DNA of 64,000 nucleotides from S010-25 sp964441285 (lineage in GTDB: Bacteria; Pseudomonadota; Gammaproteobacteria; SZUA-229), in contig CAYTUK010000002.1 of assembly GCA_964441285.1 (NCBI GenBank), positions 186,001-250,000 on the forward strand, read 5' to 3'. Numbering within the stretch: position 1 is the stretch's first letter; every line of letters begins with the position of its first letter. The notes under the pieces are model-generated. The model was given only the letters and a program-made list of their open reading frames with translations. It was not told where the DNA came from and made no database searches. This document shows positions 19,338 through 26,612 of this stretch, one piece after another. The translations under genes and the position numbers were made by a program.

Positions 19338-19547
19338 ATGAAAGCAAATATCCATCCAAAATACGAAGACGTTAACGTGAAGTGCAGTTGCGGTAATGCA
19401 TTCACCACACGCTCCACTTACAGTAAGGATGAGATGGTGATTGACGTTTGCTCACAGTGCCACCCATTTTACACCGGCAAGCAGAAAATTCTCGACACTG
19501 CGGGTCAGATCGACAAGTTCAACAAACGTTTTGGCAATAAAAAATAA
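19338..19547 (+). CDS. rpmE: Ribosomal protein bL31 (zinc-binding form)
   Basis: 69-residue ribosomal protein of the large subunit, opening MKANIHPKYEDVNVKCSCGN and containing the family motif CSQCHPFYTGKQK. Four cysteines C16, C18, C38 and C41 make it the zinc-containing C+ type, so a zinc-free paralogue elsewhere might replace it in zinc starvation (inference from other bacteria). It has its own strong promoter and is followed by an intrinsic terminator 55 bases after its stop. Confidence 0.97.
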   Translation: MKANIHPKYEDVNVKCSCGNAFTTRSTYSKDEMVIDVCSQCHPFYTGKQKILDTAGQIDKFNKRFGNKK

Positions 19548-19575
19548 AAGCTTAAACCTGAAGACATCAAACCTG

Positions 19576-20421
19576 TTGGCATGGCTGCTAACGTGGAAAA
19601 AAGGTACGCTTGCGTACCTTTTTTTGTGCCTAACCTTTTTCTTATACCCTGCCAGTGCTGAGGCACAACGCTGCCCCAGTACTCATATTGATCGGCAGGC
19701 ACGAATAAAATATGTGCATGATGGCGACACTGTCGTTCTTGAAAATGGCGATAAAATTCGCCTTATTGGTATTAATGCACCCGAAATTGCACGCAGAGCC
19801 CGATATAGAACAAATAGAAAAATACCCGACAAAGCTGAGCCCTATGGCAATGCTGCCCGTGATTTTCTCAAGCAGTTACTGCCCAAACACACAGCTGTAG
19901 CCTTACAGTACGGCAGGGACAGAAAAGACCATTATGGTCGCACACTGGCGCATTTATTTCTCCCGGACGGCAGCAACATACAGGTGTTATTACTCAAAAA
20001 AGGCCTCGCCAGTGCGTTAATGATACCCCCCAATACGGACTACGCCCGTTGCTACCTGAAAGTAGAAAAACAGGCGCGTTGCCAAAAAGTCGGGTTATGG
20101 TCGAGCAAACACAGCATTTTATCTGGCACCCGGCTAAAATCAGGCGTTAAAGGCTTCCATCTGGTAATGGGCAAGGTGACACACGTTGACAATGATGCGA
20201 AGGGCATTTGGATACACCTTAAAGGCAGGTTGACATTGGGCATTCGCCCAGAAAATTTCCATCTATTTGGCATAAGAAAACGCCGAACATTCACTCGATC
20301 ATTAATAGGAAAAAACCTGTTAGTCCGTGGCTGGCTCAATAAATCGCATCATCATCAACTTTATATGCGCATAAGACACCCGCTCTCTCTGGAGGTGGTT
20401 GATAAAAACAGCTGTTTATAA
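19576..20421 (+). CDS. Secreted thermonuclease-family (SNase) protein
   Basis: Predicted exported nuclease. After a signal peptide (Lys-Lys, then a hydrophobic run, SAEA cleavage site) comes a staphylococcal-nuclease fold: DGDTVVLENGDKIRLIGINA with the Ca-binding Asp and first catalytic Arg, APE with the catalytic Glu, and HYGRTLAHLFLPDG with the second catalytic Arg. The ~80-residue C-terminal extension (GKVTHVDNDAKGIWIHLKGR onward) resembles an OB-like add-on. The start is uncertain: no ATG is available and the frame is open back into rpmE; TTG at 19576 is chosen because it gives a proper signal peptide after the rpmE stop. The rpmE terminator lies inside this signal-peptide coding region. 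Confidence 0.82.
   Translation: MAWLLTWKKGTLAYLFLCLTFFLYPASAEAQRCPSTHIDRQARIKYVHDGDTVVLENGDKIRLIGINAPEIARRARYRTNRKIPDKAEPYGNAARDFLKQLLPKHTAVALQYGRDRKDHYGRTLAHLFLPDGSNIQVLLLKKGLASALMIPPNTDYARCYLKVEKQARCQKVGLWSSKHSILSGTRLKSGVKGFHLVMGKVTHVDNDAKGIWIHLKGRLTLGIRPENFHLFGIRKRRTFTRSLIGKNLLVRGWLNKSHHHQLYMRIRHPLSLEVVDKNSCL
19597..19625 (+). terminator. Intrinsic terminator of rpmE
   Basis: Six A, then GGTACG, CTTG loop, CGTACC, then seven T. The stem is perfect and can extend to seven pairs (GGTACGC/GCGTACC). The A-run and T-run on either side make it work in both directions. It falls within the predicted signal-peptide codons of the downstream nuclease gene. Confidence 0.85.
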
Positions 20422-20526
20422 ATAAACAGCTTAAATAGACAAATTATAAATAAGCAAACCATACAAGCTGTCCTGGCCGGAACAACGATTTACCTCGGCC
20501 AATACCAGCAATCAGTTTCAAAAAGT

Positions 20527-20535
20527 GCTAGAATA
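20527..20535 (+). promoter_or_regulatory. Extended -10 promoter of the malic enzyme gene
   Basis: TGCTAGAAT is an extended -10 (TGn plus TAGAAT at 20530-20535). No good -35 is seen at 17 bases, as is common for extended -10 promoters. The start would be near 20542, leaving an ~86-base leader that contains the inverted repeat and tandem repeats listed next. Confidence 0.55.
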
Positions 20536-20548
20536 CGGCGTTTTTCTA

Positions 20549-20579
20549 CCTTCGACTATTGAGGTCAACTTCGAAGGTG
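20549..20579 (+). promoter_or_regulatory. Leader stem-loop upstream of malic enzyme
   Basis: Perfect 8-base arms ACCTTCGA (20549-20556) and TCGAAGGT (20572-20579) with a 15-base loop, beginning a few bases after the predicted transcription start. It could be an RNA leader structure or an operator. It has no T-run after it, so it is not an intrinsic terminator. Confidence 0.4.
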
Positions 20580-20591
20580 AGTAATTAAAAT

Positions 20592-20626
20592 CCTAAAAAT
20601 TAACCCTAAAAATTAACCCTAAAAAT
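20592..20626 (+). repeat. 13-base tandem repeat abutting the malic enzyme start codon
   Basis: Nearly three copies of CCCTAAAAATTAA run up to the ATG of the malic enzyme gene at 20628. They occupy the position where a Shine-Dalgarno would be; no purine-rich SD is visible. Confidence 0.8.
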
Positions 20627-20627
20627 C

Positions 20628-21881
20628 ATGCCTAAACGATTCAAACAACAGGCACTGGACTATCACTGCCAGCCCAGGCCCGGGAAAATTGCCACCCAAA
20701 TCACCAAACCCTGCAATACTCCATTCGACCTTGCGCTGGCCTATACGCCGGGCGTTGCCGAACCCTGCCGCTCCATTTATCGCGATGCAAACGCCGCTTA
20801 CGACTACACGGCCAAAGGCAATCTGGTAGCCGTCATCACTGATGGCACAGCCGTACTCGGTCTGGGTAATATTGGTGCGCTAGCAGGCAAGCCGGTGATG
20901 GAAGGCAAAGGCGTGCTGTTTAAGTCCTTTGCTGGCATTGATGTTTTCGACATTGAAGTCAACGCTGACTCCACGGCAGATTTTATTCGAACTGTCAAAA
21001 ATATTGCCCCCACCTTTGGCGGCATTAATCTGGAAGACATTGCTGCACCAGCCTGCTTTGAAATTGAAGAGGCGCTGATCGAACAACTGGATATTCCCGT
21101 GTTCCACGATGACCAGCACGGCACGGCTATTATTATTGCTGCCTCATTATTAAATGCGCTCGAACTTCAACACAAAAAAATTGAAGATGTACGCATCGTT
21201 TGTCTCGGTGCAGGTGCCGCCGGCATTGCATCAATGAAACTGCTACAAAACCTTGGCGCAGACCCCAAAAAACTGTTTATGATTGACCGTAAAGGCATTA
21301 TTCATGCTGAACGTGATGACCTGAACCCGTATAAACGCGCCTTTGCAATTCACACGGACAAACGCAGCCTGGCCGATGCGATGAATGGTGCCGATGTTTT
21401 CATTGGCGTGTCCGGTCCCGACCTGCTCAGCCCGGATATACTGGCAACAATGCAGGCACGCCCTGTCGTCTTCGCCCTGTCAAACCCTGACCCGGAGATT
21501 ATGCCTGAGCTAGCACACCTGACTCGTGATGATTTAATTATGGGCACGGGCCGTAGCGACTACCCGAATCAGGTGAATAATGTACTGGGGTTCCCTTATA
21601 TTTTCAAAGGTGCGCTGGATGTTCGCGCAACCTGCATTAATGCAGAAATGCAAATCGCTGCGGTGCAGGCGCTGGCTCAACTGGCACACGAACCCGTACC
21701 CATCGAAGTGCTCAATGCGTATGCACTGGACACTATGACATTTGGCCGAAACTACATTATTCCCAAGCCACTGGACCCTCGGCTCATAGATACCATCCCT
21801 CTCGCCGTCGCCAAAGCAGCGATTGCAACCGGCGTTGCACAAAAATTCCCCAGCGAAACCCGCAAAGCCGTCTCCGCATAG
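20628..21881 (+). CDS. maeB: NAD(P)-dependent malic enzyme (short form)
   Basis: Oxidative decarboxylation of malate to pyruvate and CO2. The N-terminal domain has the substrate region AYTPGVAEPCRSIYRD and the metal-binding segments GINLEDIAAPACFEIEE and VFHDDQHGTA; the C-terminal Rossmann domain has CLGAGAAGIASMK. 417 residues means it lacks the phosphotransacetylase-like C-terminal half found in ~750-residue MaeB proteins. No SD precedes the ATG, which is flanked by tandem repeats. It is convergent with the malate dehydrogenase gene, so two enzymes using malate lie tail to tail. Cofactor preference cannot be read from sequence with confidence. Confidence 0.93.
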   Translation: MPKRFKQQALDYHCQPRPGKIATQITKPCNTPFDLALAYTPGVAEPCRSIYRDANAAYDYTAKGNLVAVITDGTAVLGLGNIGALAGKPVMEGKGVLFKSFAGIDVFDIEVNADSTADFIRTVKNIAPTFGGINLEDIAAPACFEIEEALIEQLDIPVFHDDQHGTAIIIAASLLNALELQHKKIEDVRIVCLGAGAAGIASMKLLQNLGADPKKLFMIDRKGIIHAERDDLNPYKRAFAIHTDKRSLADAMNGADVFIGVSGPDLLSPDILATMQARPVVFALSNPDPEIMPELAHLTRDDLIMGTGRSDYPNQVNNVLGFPYIFKGALDVRATCINAEMQIAAVQALAQLAHEPVPIEVLNAYALDTMTFGRNYIIPKPLDPRLIDTIPLAVAKAAIATGVAQKFPSETRKAVSA

Positions 21882-21922
21882 TTTATTTCTATGCCTATGC
21901 CGCTTTTTTAATGCGTCATGCG

Positions 21923-22852
21923 CTATATTGACCGGAGCAACGCCAGATCTTTACGCACCAGCGACGCAGATTGATCAAATAAAGCCTGCTCCGCCGTATT
22001 CATATCCAGCTGAATAACGTCTTCCACACCATTCTGCCCAAGCACCGCCGGCACACCGATGGCAATATCACTGTGGCCATATTCACCGTCGAGCAAACAC
22101 ACGGTAGGTAATATCCGGCGACGATTATGCACGATGGCATCAACCATTTCAGCAACTGAGGCCGCTGGCGCATCATAGGCACTGCTATTTTGCCGCAAAG
22201 CAAGAATTTCCGCGCCTCCGTTACGCGTTCGCTCAACAATGGCGGCCAGTTTTTCTTCAGCAATAAACTCGCTTACGGCTATCCCCGCAATGGTACAGTG
22301 ACGCAACATAGGCACCATCGTATCACCATGCCCGCCAAGCACCATCGTACTAATATCCATACTTGAATACCCTGTTTCCAGCGCAATAAAACTGGCCATG
22401 CGACTTGAATCAAGCACCCCGGCCTGACCGAAAATACGGTTGCGAGACCAGCCTGTTTTAATGAGGGCATGATAGGTAATAACATCAACCGGGTTAGTCA
22501 CAAACAGCAGTATTGCGTTGGGGGCATATTTCATCACACCATCAACAACGGTGTCCATAATCGGAATATTACTGGATAAAACATCAGAACGCGACATCCC
22601 CGGCTTACGAGGTAAGCCAGCAGTAATAATAATAATTTCTGAGCCACGCATCAGCGCGTGATCAACACCGCCAATCAGTCGAGTATCGTAACCGAAGAGA
22701 GGCGAGACTTCCTGTATATCCAGCGCCGCACCTTTGGCAGCACCTGCATGAATATCCAGTAAAACAATTTCTCGGCAAAGGTGTTTAGCTGCCAACAGCT
22801 GCGCCGTAGATTCGCCAACGCGACCGGCACCAACAATGGTGATTTTATTCAT
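21923..22852 (-). CDS. mdh: Malate dehydrogenase, lactate-dehydrogenase-like type
   Basis: NAD-dependent interconversion of malate and oxaloacetate. Rossmann loop GAGRVGESTA near the N-terminus, the active-site loop GLPRKPGMSRSD whose Arg residues favour malate over lactate, and the catalytic GGHGDTMVP His. 309 residues fits the LDH-like (type III) MDH family rather than the E. coli type. The start at 22852 (MNKITIVGAG) is chosen over an upstream in-frame Met because GGGAG lies seven bases before it and the nucleotide fold starts at once. Confidence 0.93.
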   Translation of the reverse strand: MNKITIVGAGRVGESTAQLLAAKHLCREIVLLDIHAGAAKGAALDIQEVSPLFGYDTRLIGGVDHALMRGSEIIIITAGLPRKPGMSRSDVLSSNIPIMDTVVDGVMKYAPNAILLFVTNPVDVITYHALIKTGWSRNRIFGQAGVLDSSRMASFIALETGYSSMDISTMVLGGHGDTMVPMLRHCTIAGIAVSEFIAEEKLAAIVERTRNGGAEILALRQNSSAYDAPAASVAEMVDAIVHNRRRILPTVCLLDGEYGHSDIAIGVPAVLGQNGVEDVIQLDMNTAEQALFDQSASLVRKDLALLRSI

Positions 22853-22941
22853 AGACAGACTCCCAGTTTTTTTAGGCAACATACCATTATGCAGACTATA
22901 GAAATAAACAAAGATTCAGCGAAAAAGGCGGTTTTCTCTAC

Positions 22942-23078
22942 TTACTAACAGTACAGATGAAAAGGCTACCTATTGTTCAGGACCGTCAGCCGCAGGGATG
23001 CGGATGTCGAGCCGACATGGATGTATTCACCACGTGTCTTTAACACCGTGGTTAAACCCTGGGTGCTGATTCAGCCCG
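22942..23078 (+). repeat. MITE-like repeat copy A
   Basis: Left end TTACTAACAGT, then GATGAAAAGGCTACC and the family core (ccgtcagccgcagggatgcg), shared with copies near 31.8 and 51.4 kb. The right part is altered: a 12-base internal duplication (accgtggttaaa) and no recognisable GGTAGCC arm. This repeat accounts for most of the gap 22883-23145. Confidence 0.75.
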
Positions 23079-23145
23079 TTACACAGATAGAAATACCGTC
23101 CGCCCCTGAGCCAGCATCCTGACAATGATAACGCCGGCCAGAGAC

Positions 23146-23364
23146 TTATTTTTCGCGCTTAAGTGGCTCTGGCTCCCACCAGACATCCCCTTCTGTCAGC
23201 TCACCTTCAATGTCCGAAATTCGGCGCGGCGTATCATCTCGACAGTCAATGCCTGAATGCAAAAGTCGCTCTGGATTACGTCGATCCCGCGGGTTACGAC
23301 GATCCCGCCAGTGCTTACGTCGCTCGGTGGTAGTAACACTGGTATCTGGTGAACAGGAGCCCAT
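23146..23364 (-). CDS. Small Arg-rich hypothetical protein
   Basis: 72-residue product not recognised as a named family. It is strongly charged, with a repeated DRRNP pattern (WRDRRNPRDRRNPERL, about residues 19-34) followed by an acidic C-terminal half ending WWEPEPLKREK. A Shine-Dalgarno-like GAGGG lies eight bases before the ATG, the main support for a real gene. No signal peptide or membrane segment. It lies alone between MITE copy A and the czc region. It could be a spurious frame. Confidence 0.45.
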   Translation of the reverse strand: MGSCSPDTSVTTTERRKHWRDRRNPRDRRNPERLLHSGIDCRDDTPRRISDIEGELTEGDVWWEPEPLKREK

Positions 23365-23686
23365 AACCTTAACCCTCTGAGATTTTAAAAAAGAAAAAAT
23401 TTGTGCTTACTGACAATCACCAGTCGACGCTTTTACTACAGAGAAGTCAATATTTTAGTAATTAGAATTATTTATGACGCATATTTATGCCGCATTTATT
23501 ACTTCGCCAGGTTAACCTGGATATTTCATAAGAATGTAGAACATTGCACAGCCAGATGAAATACCCAGGCCAAACATCCACTTTGCTGCACTCAATATTA
23601 ATGATGAAAATCATCCTGAACTTTGCTAGACTCGAACCTGTCCAATTTTTCCACAACTAAAACTGAATTGCTGAGACATCGCTAGT
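23365..23686. other. Intergenic region upstream of the czc-like operon
   Basis: 322 A/T-rich bases. It contains a perfect 14-base palindrome CCAGGTTAACCTGG (23507-23520), an inverted repeat ATGAT-N4-ATCAT (23601-23614), and an extended -10 element TGCTAGACT (23624-23632). The inverted repeat overlaps the expected -35 region, which suggests repressor control of the efflux operon; the regulator is not in the window. Confidence 0.5.
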
Positions 23687-24025
23687 TTGAATAAATTACT
23701 GTTATCGATACTTATGATCTGCACCCTGGGGTATAGCAGCGCGTGGGCGTATGATAGACATGCATTAAATACCGGCAATACCCAGCTTATTAGTAGCAGT
23801 GATGTGTACATTGATGCAGGCAGCCGTGGCACACAAGCACCGGAACAACAACTGGCGGTTGATACTAGCTGCGATTACTGCAATCACATTGCGGCACATT
23901 TAGTGGCCATTTTCACACAAAATAATTATTCATTCAGCGCCAATCAAACCAGCAACCGACTGGCTCTTTCCGAAAACTTCATTTCATTTGTTAGCAGTCC
24001 TGATTTAAGACCCCCCCGTACTTAA
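23687..24025 (+). CDS. Small periplasmic CzcI-like protein preceding czcCBA
   Basis: 112-residue exported protein with signal peptide (MNKLLLSILMICTLGYSSAWA). The mature part has a Cys/His cluster CDYCNHIAAHLVAIF (about residues 63-77) and ends SSPDLRPPRT. Small secreted proteins with C-x-x-C-x-H-x3-H clusters often open czc-type operons, where they are thought to sense or buffer metal; I infer that role. TTG start with no strong SD; the signal peptide supports it. czcC starts 91 bases downstream. Confidence 0.65.
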   Translation: MNKLLLSILMICTLGYSSAWAYDRHALNTGNTQLISSSDVYIDAGSRGTQAPEQQLAVDTSCDYCNHIAAHLVAIFTQNNYSFSANQTSNRLALSENFISFVSSPDLRPPRT

Positions 24026-24116
24026 TTTTTGAATATCACCAGCACAGCTGGTTGTGACACATGCCCGAAACACTGTCGGCCGTATGTGTTTGTTGTATTT
24101 ATTCGAGAATTAAATC

Positions 24117-25457
24117 ATGACGATAAAACTATGTATGAAACCTGGCCTGATTGCGCTGCGCATGATCGCCAGAAGCCTGATGCTGATATCAATCAGCATT
24201 ACCACACTAAACATTAACGTGGCACAGGCACAAACCGTAGCCCCCACCCCGGCCCTTAAAACAACTAATGCGACTATAACCAGCGCCAGGAAGTCTAATG
24301 CAGGGATTCAGCACTGGTTAGATAAAAATGTTGATAACCAGCCTTCGGTACTAGCCGCTAAATCGGCACTTGATGCCGCCAGATTTCAGCTCATTGCTGC
24401 CGGTAAAGCGCTGTATAACCCGGCGCTGGAGATTAATGCGGAAAATGCCGAAACCAGGGTTAAATCAATCGGTATCAGCCAGACCATAGACTGGGGAAAT
24501 ATACGTGATGCCAGAACACAAATGGCAACAGCGCAACAAAGAGCCGCAAATTTTGTGCTGGAAAAAGTTCGCCGTAAAGTTACCGTTCAATTACTTGCCG
24601 CACTCGCCGAATATCACACGACCACCGCATTAGCCGTATTAGCGGAGCAGGCAGAGCAATTGATGCAGCGCTTTGCAAAACTGGCTAAGCGGCGATTTGA
24701 CGCAGGAGATCTAGGTCAGGTCGAGGCTGATCTGGCAAAGTTGTCATCGGCTCAGTCAAGATTTAAACGCGCCAACGCACTCTCAGCACAGGCACGGGCA
24801 AAACAAAATCTTGCCGTGCTTACCGGCACCATCCATACACATCTACCTGCCTTTATTTCCAGCTTCCCCAACCCACAGTCGGCGACAAAAAATATTGCGC
24901 AAACCCTACAGCGGTTACCACAGGTACAGGCTTTAATGGCACATATTGCCGCCTTGCGGGCGCAGGTAGATGTTCGCGCCAGCGAAGCCACAGCAAAACC
25001 AACCATTACTCTTCGCGCAGGTAAAGAGAATCAGGACAGGTTACTTGGTATCACTTTGTCCATTCCTTTACAGCTACGCAATAACTTCCGTGCTGAGGTA
25101 AAGGTTGCGAACGCACAACTAATACAGGCTGAAAGTGAAACGCAACAGATATATCGCAAACTCAGGGGCAGGCTGCAAATAGCCACTATTACTTATGCCT
25201 TAAGTCGCAATGCCTGGTTTAACTGGCAGGCAGATGCTGCCAACAGTTTAAGCCTGCAAATTAAATTACTTGAACGTCTGTGGCGAGCCGGTGAGTTGAG
25301 CACCACCGATTACCTGGTACAGCTAAAGCAGACAGTGGAGGCCAAGACCAGTGCCATAAAACAACGTGGTCGCATGTGGACTAACTGGAGCAAATGGTTG
25401 CTTGCTTCAGGAGAAATTCAGCGCTGGATCCCAAATAAATCAGGAATAAAACAATGA
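24117..25457 (+). CDS. czcC: CzcC-like outer-membrane efflux protein (TolC family)
   Basis: Outer-membrane channel of a tripartite metal efflux pump. Signal sequence in the first ~38 residues, then the two TolC-type repeats with long Ala/Gln-rich helices (ALDAARFQLIAAGKALYNPA, SIGISQTIDWGN) and the second half (IAALRAQVDVRASEAT to KLLERLWRAGELSTTDYL). 446 residues fits. It ends overlapping czcB by ATGA, so the two are translationally coupled. Confidence 0.9.
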   Translation: MTIKLCMKPGLIALRMIARSLMLISISITTLNINVAQAQTVAPTPALKTTNATITSARKSNAGIQHWLDKNVDNQPSVLAAKSALDAARFQLIAAGKALYNPALEINAENAETRVKSIGISQTIDWGNIRDARTQMATAQQRAANFVLEKVRRKVTVQLLAALAEYHTTTALAVLAEQAEQLMQRFAKLAKRRFDAGDLGQVEADLAKLSSAQSRFKRANALSAQARAKQNLAVLTGTIHTHLPAFISSFPNPQSATKNIAQTLQRLPQVQALMAHIAALRAQVDVRASEATAKPTITLRAGKENQDRLLGITLSIPLQLRNNFRAEVKVANAQLIQAESETQQIYRKLRGRLQIATITYALSRNAWFNWQADAANSLSLQIKLLERLWRAGELSTTDYLVQLKQTVEAKTSAIKQRGRMWTNWSKWLLASGEIQRWIPNKSGIKQ

Positions 25458-26602
25458 ATACCAAGATGAAAACAAAGCACACAGGCATAACAAACGCTGC
25501 ACTTTTCAACCTGCTCGTACTTACCTGCATACCTGCTTCAGCTACACAGGAACATAAAACCAACGCCACGCAAGCAATATCGTCGGTAACATTGTCGGCA
25601 AAACAGCTAACCACGGCAGAAATAGTCGTCAGTGTTTTACAGCCGCGTCCAGTAACCGAAGAGATTACTGCACCCGGTGAAATTCTATTAAACGCCTATC
25701 GAACCGCAACCGTTACACCAAGAGTGCCGGCGCAGGTGGTAAAACGCCTGGCGAAACTGGGCGATATTGTTACCCAAGGTCAGCCACTGGTAACTTTGTC
25801 CAGTGTTGATATGGCAACCGCACAGGGTGATCTGTTTATTGCTGAGCGCGAATGGAAGCGGGTAAAGCGATTAGGTAGAAAAGTTGTTTCAGCTCAACGC
25901 TATACCGCTGCACGGGTGACACATGAACAGGCAAAAGCACGCGTTCGCGCTTATGGCATGACACAAAAACAGGTTAGCCTGTTTATTAAAAATGGTGATG
26001 CTGCAAAAGCTGATGGCAGCTTCCAGTTGCTCGCACCACAGGCAGGCACGATTATTCGCGATAACTTTATCCTCGGAGAACTCATTCAACCGGGCAAACA
26101 ACTATTTGTTATTAGTGATGAGTCATTACTCTGGGTTGAAGCAAAAGTAACACCAGCGCAGGCAGTGCAGATTAACCCCGGCAGTACCGCCACAGTTATT
26201 TATAACCACAAACAGTTTGCGGGAAGAGTTGTACAAATACATCAGGCCCTGGATGAAGATACCCGAACATTGGGTGTGCGTATTGAACTAAACAATCCTG
26301 ATGGTCAACTGTACCCAGGAATATTTGTTGAAGTACGCATAAAAAGTCGCGAACTGGATCAGGCATTGACTGTACCTGTTAATGCCGTACTTCGAAATAC
26401 AGCCGGTGAACGGGTTGTTTTTGTTGAGGTCTCGCGCCACGCCACAAAGGCCGAATTTAAACCACATAAAGTCAACCTGATAAAAGTTGTCGGTGATGTC
26501 AGCATTATCAAAGGCATTGCCACCGGCACAAAAGTGGTCACTCAGGGTGCTTTTTTTGTTCAATCTGAAATGGCGAAATCTGGTTTCGCTGATGCCGATT
26601 AA
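25454..26602 (+). CDS. czcB: CzcB-like periplasmic adaptor (membrane fusion protein)
   Basis: Links the RND pump to the outer-membrane channel. N-terminal signal or anchor, beta-barrel part VTEEITAPGEIL, lipoyl half-motifs (VVKRLAKLGDIVTQGQPLV and LLAPQAGTIIRDNFILGELI), and the C-terminal QGAFFVQSEMAKSGFAD characteristic of CzcB and CusB adaptors. 382 residues. No histidine-rich N-terminal metal-binding extension is present. Ten bases separate it from czcA. Confidence 0.9.
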   Translation: MNTKMKTKHTGITNAALFNLLVLTCIPASATQEHKTNATQAISSVTLSAKQLTTAEIVVSVLQPRPVTEEITAPGEILLNAYRTATVTPRVPAQVVKRLAKLGDIVTQGQPLVTLSSVDMATAQGDLFIAEREWKRVKRLGRKVVSAQRYTAARVTHEQAKARVRAYGMTQKQVSLFIKNGDAAKADGSFQLLAPQAGTIIRDNFILGELIQPGKQLFVISDESLLWVEAKVTPAQAVQINPGSTATVIYNHKQFAGRVVQIHQALDEDTRTLGVRIELNNPDGQLYPGIFVEVRIKSRELDQALTVPVNAVLRNTAGERVVFVEVSRHATKAEFKPHKVNLIKVVGDVSIIKGIATGTKVVTQGAFFVQSEMAKSGFADAD

Positions 26603-26612
26603 GGAGTGAGTC

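Noticed and set aside
20592..20626. Telomere-like or CRISPR-like repeat
   Set aside because: Too short, direct tandem copies without spacers; it is a local 13-base duplication.
24029..24217. 62-codon frame between the small leader gene and czcC
   Set aside because: Overlaps the czcC start in another frame and shows no features.
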